From Microdochium bolleyi (Eukaryota; Ascomycota; Sordariomycetes; Xylariales; Microdochiaceae): 64,000 nucleotides of DNA. The position numbers and the translations under genes are program-made. The stretch is taken from positions 2,356,001-2,420,000 of the forward strand of contig KQ964247.1 in NCBI GenBank assembly GCA_001566295.1, given 5' to 3'. Each line of letters starts with the position of its first letter. Position 1 is the stretch's first letter. This document shows positions 33,038-43,607 of this stretch, piece by piece. Below the pieces are notes generated by a model that worked only from the letters and a program-made list of their open reading frames with translations, did not search any database and had not been told where the DNA came from.

Positions 33038-34024
33038 ATGACTGATGATGCATTCGACTTCGATACCGAGTATCTCATGCCCAACAGCTTACTGCCCGAG
33101 GTCGTGTAAGTGTGTCCAACGGAACCACCACATGACGTTCCTCGTAAAGACACTTCTTCCCCATCGTCATAAAAACGTGTACCAGAAAATTCGATTCACA
33201 AAGTTTCCCGTCACAATGTACAGCATGTATGAAGCCAACAGTGCGATCCTCACTACTTCTGACTACAGCCGCTTCGAGCACGCGCAGCATGACGACGAGG
33301 TCAGCCCCACGCTCGTCGACTACCTCGGCAACATCACTGAAGTTTTCCGTATTACGCTGCTTGACATCATCAGCTTCCCGGACATGGGTAGCAGCTCCGC
33401 ACTCCACTCGTCCATGTATCTTCATGACAGACGGCACGCGAACCACCACCTGTGCTCGCCCAAGTCGGATATCGCGGGGAGCCATCACGAACTATGGGAC
33501 AAATACTCTGAGGAGACCGAGAATGTTATCTTCTGCACTCGATTGATTCCGCTTTGTGTTGTGGCATGAGCATGTGTTGATCCCATGGTCGTTTCCTTCT
33601 CGAAAGCCTTCAGAGTCGACGTTACGCTCAACTGCGGCAAGCCGTTTGTGGCCTACAGGGCCATGAGACCAAACTCATCCATTTTGCCCGACGGCTGGTA
33701 GACCATTTACAGGCATTCTTGGCTGTGGCTTCCCTCTCGTCTTGCGACAGAGGTGATCTCATCGAGTTCCACGACAGAAATATGTCGATCTCTTACAAAT
33801 CAAGACCAACTTAAATGCGCCGGATACTTTCGAGGCCATTGGGCAGGGCAACCTCGGCATGTTCCCCGGTGACAGGCCGGACTACTATTTTCACGGCGCC
33901 TCGTATCCTGCTCAAAGTCCGCACTTTGAGTTGGGCGAGGTCATTGGCACGCTTCCCGCAGTCATGATCCTCTATGGCGTACTTTCTTGTGATATTTGTT
34001 CGATGCTATCTCGGCTGCTTTGAA
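33038..34024 (+). pseudogene. decayed gene of unknown family
   Basis: Coding-looking segments occur in order but in different frames. An ATG at about 33038 starts a short segment (MTDDAFDFDTEYLM) with a GTAAGT donor near 33108. It can be joined in phase to 33231-33566, which contains 'YEANSAILTTSDYSRFEHAQ' and ends at a stop. A segment in another frame (about 33611-33775) reads 'LQGHETKLIHFARRLVDHLQAFL'. Then a one-base shift leads to 33778-34022 with 'DTFEAIGQGNLGMFPGDRPD'. No canonical intron explains either later frame change, so I call it a relic. I do not recognise the family. A missed intron or assembly error is an alternative. Confidence 0.45.
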
Positions 34025-35488
34025 AGGTCCTCTTGAGGAACAGCTGGTGAGTCTTCGTGCTAGAACATTGTTGATGTTGTTGTGGTGACACAGAGGGGTC
34101 TGATGCCTCGTTGATGCATGCTTTGCAGCCGCCATCGGGACCAAACAAGCGTTTTGGTGATTGCAACCTGGTCTATCACCATACTAATTTAAATGACAGG
34201 CTCGCAGAGCCATTGTATACATGGGCACGGGTGCGGCTGAATTCATTAGATAGGAGAGGAGGCTGCTGTCGTGGCACCCCAACTGTCACAGTGACGAGGT
34301 CTGCCTTGGGCACGGGTGCCAGAACCTCAGCCTTGACCAGTGCATCTTTTGCCACCATGTCTCCTTGCCAGAAAACCCCGAGATATACTTTATTCATATC
34401 AACGGATCACGACCTATGGCACGTACATTAGCGGCATGTACAGCAGGCCCTTACGTCTGGCTCCAACCTCGATCAGAACCGGGCACTATTTAGGGACAAT
34501 AGCATGCAAGCCATCTATAGCTCATGGGCAATTCAGCAGTGGTACTATCTCCCTGGGCTGTAGATGCTATGGAGTGGCGGAGATCGAGCGAGGGAAGGAA
34601 GTGAAGGGAAGCAAGGAGCAGCGGACACGCATACGGAGTGGATCTTGTCAAGTTGGACGCAGGCTACCCGGCACAGTCTCTGAAGTCCGGTTGCTAGGGA
34701 ACACAACTCCATTGTCTGCAGGCCGCGACCCATGCTTATATTTTCGCAAGATTCGATTAGTAGGCTTGCAGCCTGGAGGGCTGTATGGGACGGGACATTG
34801 TTAAGGCTCGATGCCTGGTGGACTAGTCGCGTGCAGCCTGATGGCAGCATTAAGGTTGATGGTGGGGTTGAGCTCAAGCACGGCCCTGTTGATGCAGTTC
34901 CCAGTTGCCCCTCGATGACATGACCACATGCTGAAGGCCGCGAAGCGGATGCTCTGTAGATCTTGCCATCGCCCAGCCGAGAGCGCCTGGGAACCCGCCT
35001 GTGTATATGCAAAAGAAAGAAGTACTTGTCCGAGTGAGTCTGTAGAAATTGGAAGGCCTGCGTGCTGTTCGTGAAAGGGACAGCTAACTGACCGCGTACC
35101 CAGCCCACCGACTTGGCTGGACACTTGCAGCTCTGTGGCAAGCTCATCTCGCGGTGTGGACCCACCATCGCTGAGTGCTCCTGCTGGCCAGGCCAGGCTG
35201 GGCGTCGACCTGAGCCGCCCCGTCCTGAGCAGGCAATCCTATCCTCCCGCCATTGCATCACCCCTCGACATCGCACAACAAATACAACCCGCTCTAGACC
35301 ACACCACGCCGCACGCGAGATCTCGACGGCCCACGAGCTCCCCGTCTACATCTCTCCCCCGTGCCTGCGTCTCGCCCGCGCCCCAGCCGCCATCGCGACC
35401 CCTCCCTCTGGCGACAAACCTCCTGCCCACCATCTCGACAAGCACCGCCGCCCAACACTGACCCGCGCACCCGCACCCTTCGTTCGTC
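34025..35488. other. intergenic, upstream of TPD3
   Basis: About 1.4 kb, the likely TPD3 promoter. The last 250 bases are C-rich with many CGC/CCT steps and short pyrimidine runs, as in leaders of well-expressed genes. No gene seen. Confidence 0.5.
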
Positions 35489-37784
35489 ATGGCTGAAGCG
35501 CCAGGTTCGAACGACGAGCTCTACCCCATTGCCGTCCTCATAGACGAGCTCAAGGTAATGCTCTCTGATGGCCTCTAGCCACCCCTTCGCCTCTCCAACA
35601 CGGCTGGTGCCCCCACCGCTGCTCGCCGCGTCCACGCCCGTTTCACGCAAACAGCCATCTCTAATGTCTTATCCTCCATCAGCACGACGATGTCCTTCTC
35701 CGCCTGAACGCCATTCACCGCCTTGGCACGATTGCCCTCGCCCTCGGCGCAGAGCGAACTCGCGAGGAGCTTATTCCCTTTCTTGATGGTCAGCTCGTCC
35801 CTGGATCCGACGCCCGTGTGTCTCGTGAGCACCGTCTAACCGCACTGATTGGGACAAACAGAGTCCGTCGAGGATGAGGATGAGGTCCTTGTAGCATTGA
35901 GCGAGGAGCTCGGCACTTTCATCGAATACGTTGGAGGTCCAGAATGGGGTCACGTCCTCCTTTCTCCCCTGGAGAACCTGGCTGCCATCGAGGAGCCTGT
36001 CGTGCGAGACAAGGTGCGTCTCCTAGACAATACACGATGTGCCACTGCTGACATATGCCCGCGTCCAGGCCGTCGAATCCCTCAACAAGATCTGCGATGC
36101 GCTTTCCGCGCAGCAGGTCGAGGAGTACTTTATTCCTCTCACGGTCAGACTCTCCAAGGCCGACTGGTTCACGTCGAAGGTATCAGGCTGCGGCCTGTAC
36201 ACTGCCCCGTACAAGAAAGTCGGCCCGCCTTTCCAGGAGCAGCTCCGTCAGCAATTTGGCCTTCTCGTTCACGACGACACACCCATGGTCCGGAGGCAAT
36301 CAGCGACCAACATGGCCAAGTTCGTCAAGGAGATGCCCGCTGCTGTCGTCATTGACGAGATGATTCCTCTCTTCCAGCACCTTGTCCAGGACGACCAAGA
36401 CAGCGTACGGTTATTGACAGTCGAGATCCTTGTCGCCATTGCCGAAGTCGTCCCCAAGGAGCAGCAAGCCAGCCACGGCGTTCTCCTCACATCTCTGCGC
36501 AACCTCATAGAAGACAAGAGCTGGAGGGTCCGCTACATGATCGCAGACCGGTTCGAGAAGGTAGGCAAAAGACTTTGACAGCGAGCTCGAGGTGTTCGTT
36601 CTGACTCGTTCTATAGATCGCAAAGGCCGTGGACGAGGAGGTGGTCACTAGAGATTTGGTCCCCTCTTTCGTCAAGCTACTCAAGGACAACGAGGCCGAG
36701 GTCCGGACGGCGATCTCTGGCCAGATCCCTGGATTCTGCAACCTTGTGGACAGAAACACGCTCCTCAATGACATCATGAGCACCATCGAAGATCTCGTGT
36801 CTGACACATCTCAGCATGTCCGTGCTGCCCTTGGCACGCAGATCAGTGGCCTCGCACCAATTCTCGGCAAGCAAGAGACTATCGATCATCTTCTGCCCAT
36901 GTTCCTGCAAATGCTTAAGGACGAGTTCCCTGAAGTCCGCCTCCACATCATCTCAAAACTTGAGCTCGTCAACCAGGGTAAGGATTGGGAATGCATGCTC
37001 TTGCACGGTACCATCTGCTAATCAGTATGAAATAGTCATTGGTATCGAGCTTCTGTCACAGTCTCTGCTCCCTGCGATCGTTCAGCTTGCGGAAGACAAG
37101 CAGTGGCGAGTCAGGCTGGCCATCATCGAGTACATCCCACTTCTGGCCAGCCAGCTCGGCGTTCAGTTCTTCGACGAGAAGCTCAGCGGTCTCTGCATGG
37201 GCTGGCTCGGCGACACAGTCTTCTCTATCCGTGAGGCTGCCACACATAATCTCAAGAAGCTGACAGAAGTGTTCGGCGTCGAGTGGGCGAGTGAGGCGAT
37301 ACTGCCCAAGGTTATGGCCATGGGCGCTCACCCCAACTATTTGTACAGGATGACAACCTGCTTTGCGATCTCGGTAAGTTTAATCAGAGAAGTCCAAAAG
37401 TCTTTCCGTATCACGCTAACACGTCACAAGACACTCTCCTCGGTCGTCAGTCTCGAAGTTATCGGACAAGACATCCTGCCCATGTTGGAGAAGCTGGTCG
37501 ACGATGAAATCCCCAACATTCGCTTCAACGTTGCCAAGACCATTGCACAGCTCATCGACGTACTGAAGCGGTTGCCCGATGAGGGCACGATCTACTCTCT
37601 CGAGAAGTCTGGAAAGACGGACCTGACGCCGTCCCCCAAGTCCACAGCACTTATCCAGGAGCGCATAGTGCCATCCCTGGAGAAGCTGCAAAAGGATGAC
37701 GATGTCGATGTCCGGTACTTCGCGACGGTCGCTGCCGGCAGGATTTCTGGAGGCGACCCAGAGCCTATGAACACTTCTCCTTAG
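35489..37784 (+). CDS. TPD3: protein phosphatase 2A scaffold (A/PR65) subunit
   Basis: Seven exons (35489-35554, 35683-35788, 35862-36013, 36069-36560, 36617-36977, 37036-37373, 37431-37784) give 622 residues. The product is an array of HEAT repeats, visible as repeated 'D..VR......L..L' helices. Characteristic blocks are 'YPIAVLIDELKHDDVLLRLNAIHRL' near the start, 'KADWFTSKVSGCGLYTAPYKKV', 'LLVHDDTPMVRRQSATNMAKF' and 'DKQWRVRLAIIEYIPLLASQLG'. The A subunit holds the catalytic C and variable B subunits of PP2A and controls morphogenesis, septation and the cell cycle. The length slightly exceeds the animal protein because of a charged insert near 585 (GKTDLTPSPKS). Confident. Confidence 0.97.
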
Positions 37785-38209
37785 TGGAAGGAAGCAGAAT
37801 ACCAAACGGAATATGAGCGTACTGAATGATCCAAGTGAGACCGCGTGGGTAGACGTGAATGGACAGCACAAGGGATGTGACGCTAGAAAATACCGGCAAT
37901 GATACCATTCGTCTCTTGATGCCAGACAAATCAGGGGAAGATGTTTGCTGGGCGCTGCTAAGCGCTGTGGCCAGTATGAGTGATGCATCTCTACGTTTCT
38001 GTACAAGGACAGCTGGCTTGTTAGGAGAAGCACCCGCGCTCACACCAAAAGCTGTGTCACAAAGCCGAGGTGTCCAATAGACATGAAGCACATAAACACC
38101 ACATCACAGACCATTACTTAGTAGACTTGAGCCTAGCAGCACTATTGTCTTCTCACAGCATGGACGCGTGACTTTTGCATTTCTATCTGCTACGAGCCCC
38201 TTAGCATCA
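37785..38209. other. intergenic, TPD3 and EFM4 3' ends
   Basis: About 0.42 kb, convergent. No gene seen. Confidence 0.5.
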
Positions 38210-39339
38210 TCACCCCCGGACCTTCATGAAGCACAACGTGCTGATGGTCTGCCCTTTGACGCCGCCAAAGCTGAAGGACGGGTAGTCGACCCTGCCGACT
38301 TTGCTGAACCGCCACTGTTGTGACTGCCGCTCGGCTTCCTGCTGTTGACTGTCGAAGTCTCCCTCGAACCATCGCGCCAGCTCGTCCTCGGTCCAGTTGC
38401 AGCTCGTGATGAGGAACAGCCCGCCCTCGCGGACCAGGGGCAGGACGGCGGCCTTATAGCCTTCGTTGGGACGCCGGGTGCTTGTTGTTGTGGCCGTGGT
38501 GGTGTTGTTGTCGTCTTGTTGCGACGAAGAAGAGGAGGAGGAGGAGTATAGCGAGATGGCGTCGAAGGTGCCCTTGTCGAGGATGACATCCCAGCCCTCC
38601 TCTCCTTCCCCTACAGCTCCATCTTGCTGCTGCTGCTGCTGTGGTATCGGCTCAGACGATGCGCGAGATGGTAGTGTGCTCGGGAGCAGCGTCTCGGGCC
38701 GGCCGTTGAGGATGTCGTACTCGCGGAACTCGACGTCGTCGCCTCCTTGCTGTGTATCTTCTCCGTCCTCCTCCCTCCGGGACCGGGCGATCTGCCGCGC
38801 AAACTCGACGCTCTTGGCCGAGTAGTCCACGCCCAGCATCTTGCCCCGCCACCCGGCGTCGCGCAGGCCGAAGAGCAGGCTGCCGTTGCCCGTGCCGAGG
38901 TCTAGGAATGTCGTCGTGCTCTGGTGTAATCGGGGTAATGAGCCGTTTCCAGGCTGTCGTTGTTGTTGGTTGCAGTCGTCGTCGTCGGAGTGGTCGCTGG
39001 TCTCGGCGTCCGGATCCAGCGCGTTGAGGAAGGCGATCATCTTGGCCTCGGCGTCGCTGTCGTCGAACCACACCGTGCCCTTATCGTCCGGGTCATGTGC
39101 GTGGTTGGATATCTCGTTGACGTATAGGTTGTCCCAGCTGTTTTTTTTTTAAGTGCCGGAGAAGCACCATTGTTGTCAGCTACTGGTTCTCCTGGGACCA
39201 ACCATCCGGCTCCAAACACGGGCAGATTAGAAGGCAGGCAGATAGGCATTGGGCATTGGACATACTATTCCTTGGTCCCGAGCTCCGAAGGCTCGAGATG
39301 CGCCGGCTTCTCCTGCGCCTGCTGCTGGGCGCCGGCCAT
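38210..39339 (-). CDS. EFM4: protein-lysine methyltransferase Efm4
   Basis: Two exons (39339-39266 and 39137-38210) give 333 residues. The start 'AHLEPSELGTKEYWDNLYVNEI' is the Efm4/See1 signature. SAM-binding motif I is 'FLDLGTGNGSLLFGL', motif II includes 'GVDYSAKSVEFA', and the post-I block is 'WDVILDKGTFDAISL'. Efm4 methylates a lysine of translation elongation factor eEF1A. Compared with yeast (about 257 residues), this copy carries extra low-complexity inserts: an acidic/Gln stretch near 65-80, a poly-Gln of six near 165, and a Ser run plus Asn/Thr-rich loop near 190-215. The intron acceptor (CAG) is preceded by a run of ten A on the coding strand (T run at about 39141-39150), which is unusual. 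Confidence 0.93.
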
Positions 39340-40277
39340 GATGACGATGTCGTGGCGGGGTGTATCCCTTCTTGAGACCTTGGTGGGGGTTGGCTCTACA
39401 GGTTGCGCCAGGGGAATGTCCAAGGGCAAGGAAAAGAAGATCGTGTTATTGCGAAGCGCGAGAATCGCAGAAAGCTTGACATCCAGTCGAGCAGTAGGTC
39501 GGATTGGAAAAGTCCACGGGAAGACCCTTGAGACCCCGACTTGGTTTAGCCCAAGCTGTCACCAGGCCGACCTAGAACCTCGTCCGCGGCTACGTCTTAT
39601 CTTTCCTTGCGTCTCTCCTCAACGTGGCGCTCTGTTTCCATATTATCTTCTTCTCTGAGTCTTCTGCAGGTTTTGTGGGAATTTCTCTGCTGGATATCTC
39701 AATCCGAACGAGCTCATCTGCGACCAATGCCTCTGCACGATGCCATAAGTGAAGCGGTGCAAAAGTTCAGGGCTCGACAAGCAATTCGTGGCGGGGTAAA
39801 ACATCGTTGGCCGATCGGAGCTCCCAAGGATTGGTTCGCTGGCGGGGCATGAGCTGTCACCACCGCACGCCCCCGCACGAGCTTGGCATGCCGAATTACT
39901 CTTTGCGGACATGTGGACGATGGATAGCCCGAGCATGCTGTTGCTGAGTCGACGGCTCCTCATATTTGCAAAACGCAGCTTTATAGTTTCATATTTTAGT
40001 CTTTTGGTAAATGGAGATGCTAAGCCTGCGTACGCTTGCCTGGCAAGTCAAAACTTCCAAGATCTTCAGCCCTCAAGTAGTATTTTGGGTCCCGAACATG
40101 AAACTCTCCGTCACCAGGTCAGCATCATCACGTTAAACACGCTCGTTTCTTCGCACGTCATAGAACAGCCAGAGGCCCATAAACCACCAGCCAGGTATCA
40201 TCGTAAAAGCTCATTGATAAACACGTCCATCCACTGCTGGTCTGAACTCAATTCCGCATGTAATGCAGGATAACATC
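39340..40277. other. promoter of EFM4 / 3' side of the glutamine-rich gene
   Basis: About 0.94 kb between two minus-strand genes. No gene seen. Confidence 0.5.
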
Positions 40278-42297
40278 CTAGAGTGCCCATACTGGCGCCT
40301 TGACCAGTACTTGCCGTCCTCGAACCTCGACGGCAACCGAGCCGGCGAAGCGTATCTTGCCGTTCTCCTTCGCGGGCGGGGCTGGAGAGGAAGATACCAT
40401 TCTGGTTAGCAATTGTGTCTATCATAATCTGCGTCAGTCAACTCACCTCCAGTCTTTGCTTTACTCGACTTGGCGCCCTTGTCGTCATCACTCTCATCGT
40501 CTTCATCAGTGATGTCGGTAAGCGGCGGCAGAGCTCCCTTTTCAAGCTCCATTATTTCGAGTCGTACGGGCTCTCCGGGCAACGGGTAGAGAATAGCGAT
40601 ATCTCTGCTTTCTAGGGGTAGATTGGCGGCAATGCCCACTGCCAACTCGACAATCATCGAGGCACTCCCGTCGACTCCAGCAGGGGCTGGCTCAGTCAGG
40701 TACTGAAGGAGTGACGCTGTGAGATTCGTAGTGGTCATTCTTGTGAACTCGGCTCTCGCTTCCTGGCTCTCATTAGAGTTTAGTATGTGCTGCAAGCCTT
40801 CGAGAGTGGTCATGCGCCAGCTGACCACTTTCGCAGTGAGCGCATCAAACTCTTCCTGGCTGTTCAAGGTGTAGGAGAACTGCCTAATGTTGCGCTCGAT
40901 TGACTTGAGATTATGGCTCAGTGGCGGGTCGAGCGCGGGGTGGAAGCACTTGTTGAAGACCTCATCCACAAGCCATTTGGCGATGACGGCACGACCTACA
41001 GCAGTCATCTCCTGTTTGCCGGTCTTCAGAGCATCTGCGGTGACGAAGCCCTCAATCCACGGAGGCAGTGACCGCCAGTCCTTGCGAATGTTGAAAGACA
41101 AATTGTTAATGGCGCCATTGAGTCTGTTGAAACGCGTCGAGTACTCATTATCATCGAGCGCTGTGCGCGATTGGGACATGCGCTGGTTCGCAACGGCATT
41201 CTGCAGCAACTCGATCTGGGCAGTCATCTGCTCGATCTGCGACTTTCCATCGAAGTAGAGTCTCTTGACGTTCTTGTACTTGGTCACTAAATTATGGTGT
41301 TAGTAAACGAAATAGACGGCGACCATGAGTCCTTGGGGATCACTTACGGAGATCCTTGTGAACCTTCTCCAGATCAGCCTCACGCTCTGTTGCTGCAGGT
41401 TGCGGGCTGGCACGGCCCCCTTCCTGCCCTGCGCCATCGATCTGCCTCTCTGCTACAGTCGCGGCTCGAAAAGCTGGCGTCAAGGGGTTGCCGGGACCAG
41501 GTGTAGGGGGAAGAGGATTCATGTTGTTCATGCTTGGAGCTTGGTTGTGTCTATAACCTGGTGGAGGACCACCTTGGCCATCTGTCCCACGCATCTGTCC
41601 ATCAGTTTCGCCGGACCGCCGTGCCGGACCTGGTCCTGGTCCAGCAGCAGGGGCTGGGGGGGCCATGTTCTGTATTTGTTGCCCTGACGGAGACGTCTGC
41701 TCGGAGTGTGCAGGTTGGAACTCGGTTTGGGTTGTCTTCAGGGCCGAGAGGACCTGTGCAGGCTGCTGAGAAGTAGGGTACTCGGACTCCGGTGTTGGAG
41801 AGTCATGCGATAGCTGCGAAATTGTCTCCGCGTTGATGGTGTGCGAACTCGCTGTGTTGAGGCGGCCGCTATAGAGACCACCGCGGTTTGAGTTGCTGTA
41901 TGGGCCAGGAGGTGGCACAAGCTGGTATTGTTGGTTTGCGTTGCTTGTATCGTTCGGGGCTGGTTGGAATAGCTGCTGTTCGTGCTCTGCTTGACCCTGC
42001 GTCTGACCTTGCTGTTGAGTGAACAGCTGCTGCTTCTGTTGTGGACTTAGACCGCCTTGTCCGCTATACGGCGAAGTTTCGGTGTCGGGCTGGATGTGCC
42101 TGATAGTGTTGATCTGGGGAGTATGGGGATAAGTCTGCTGATTGAGATCTTGGCTGGGTCGACCTTCGTTATAGCTTTCGTCCACCTCTCCAACACCTTG
42201 GAGTGGAGAGGGTTGTCCGTGTGATTGCCAGCCAGGCGGTGGCTGAGGCGGCTGCTGTTGGAATTGCTGCTGCTGCTGTTGCTGCTGTTGCTGCTGC

Positions 42298-42333
<36 letters not shown>

Positions 42334-42760
42334 AGCTGCTGTTGGGATTGCTGCTGCTGGTCCAAGGAGACCTGCGACGGGTTATTGTTTCTGAGTGATA
42401 GTGGGATGCCCACGCTAGAACGCTTTGAATGCTTGCGGCCAATCCCCGATGACTCTTCGCCAGTCTGATGATTATGACTCTCTTTGGAAGAGGAGCCCTT
42501 GATGAAGCTTCTGATCAAACCACGAGCGGAACGCTTCTGCGTCTCGGGAGGCGGAGCGGCTTGTGGTGGTCCCGCTGGTTGACGCTGGCCGACAACGGGT
42601 GACGAGATAGTGTGGGGCTGAGACAGGTCTTCGGCCGAAGTGGTGCTAAAGGGCGGCTGAGCCTGGCCGGGCGGGATCTGCTGAGAATGGCGTGCCGATT
42701 GTGAGCGCGAGACAAAGTCGTTTGCGTGTCCCTGGGAGTCAAGCAGCACACCACCGTGAA

Positions 42761-42794
<34 letters not shown>

Positions 42795-43607
42795 TTGTTG
42801 TTGTTGTTGCTGCTGCAGCTGCTGGGAAGGAGGTGGTTGCGAGCCGTAAGCTGGACCGCCAAAAGCGGTGCTGGCGGTGGCTTGGCTGAGGGGCACGGAA
42901 GGATTCTGGGGTAGGTTTTGGTTGTTGCTGTTAAAAACCAAGGAACCAGGGCGGGCCCCCTGATAACCTCCAGCGGATTGCTGCTGCTGCAGAGCTGGTG
43001 GTGCTTGCTGTTGCTGTTGCGGTTGCTGCCTCTTCTGGAGCTTGCCTGTGGACTGCTGGGACACGCTCTGTGGAGAGTACGAGAGATCCCCCTGCTGGGG
43101 AGGCTGTTGCTGCTGTGAGAGGAGTTGTTGCTGTTGTTGCTGCTGCTGCTGGAGCTGATGCTGGAGCTGGAGCTGCTGCTGCTGAGAATAGAGCTCGTTT
43201 GGACTAGGATCCGTAGCTGATGAGGCTGAGGGGGGGATGCTGGTGGTACGAATCGCGCTAGGAGGCGGGCCCGGCGGTGGGCCGATGTCAGACACCGCAG
43301 GGCTGCCACCTGTTGCAACTGTCAGCCCGGGCTGCTGCTGCTGTGAGGTGAGGGGGTTTGGCGGTGCTTGTTGTCCTGGGTGCTGCTGCTGCTGCTGCAG
43401 CGTCTGCTGGTGCTGCTGAGGTGGCGGCAGAGGATGCTCGGGACCGCCAAGCTGCTGCTGCTGCTGCTGCTGCTGCTGCAGTTGTTGCTGGTGCTGGAGC
43501 TGTTGCTGAGCCTGCTGCTGGTGCTGGATCTGCTGCTGGGCCTGCTGGTCTACCAGATTGTGCTGCGAGCGGTTGCCATGCCGTCCAAAGAGGCTGCGGC
43601 CAGGCAT
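40278..43607 (-). CDS. large glutamine-rich coiled-coil protein, conserved fungal C-terminus
   Basis: Three exons (43607-41348, 41286-40447, 40381-40278) give 1067 residues. The first ~730 residues are low complexity (Gln, Pro, Ser, Gly) with several long glutamine runs, encoded by CAG/CAA mixtures at about 43451-43489, 42762-42823 and 42262-42360. The last ~320 residues are ordered and conserved-looking. They begin with 'EADLEKVHKDL.TKYKNVKRLYFDGKSQIEQ' (coiled coil), continue with 'RFNRLNGAINNLSFNIRKDW' and a helical domain, and end in an acidic linker and the basic end 'RGRQVLVKAPVWAL'. The glutamine-rich part could mediate assembly or transcription-factor-like contacts. I do not recognise a named family. 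The last exon depends on the acceptor CTCTCCAG; an upstream CAG would shift the frame. Confidence 0.8.
42262..42360 (-). repeat. CAG/CAA triplet repeat, longest glutamine tract
   Basis: Near-perfect triplets read as CTG and TTG on the plus strand. On the coding strand they encode about 30 glutamines with few interruptions. The mixture of CAG and CAA shows both pure slippage stretches and stabilising interruptions. Length variation between strains is likely. Confidence 0.9.
42762..42823 (-). repeat. CAG/CAA triplet repeat, second glutamine tract
   Basis: Ten or more uninterrupted CTG units on the plus strand are followed by six TTG units and further CTG. They encode about 20 glutamines in the same protein. 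Confidence 0.9.
43451..43489 (-). repeat. CAG triplet repeat, N-terminal glutamine tract
   Basis: Nine CTG units on the plus strand followed by CAG, TTG and TTG. They encode a glutamine run near residue 45 of the glutamine-rich protein. Confidence 0.85.
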
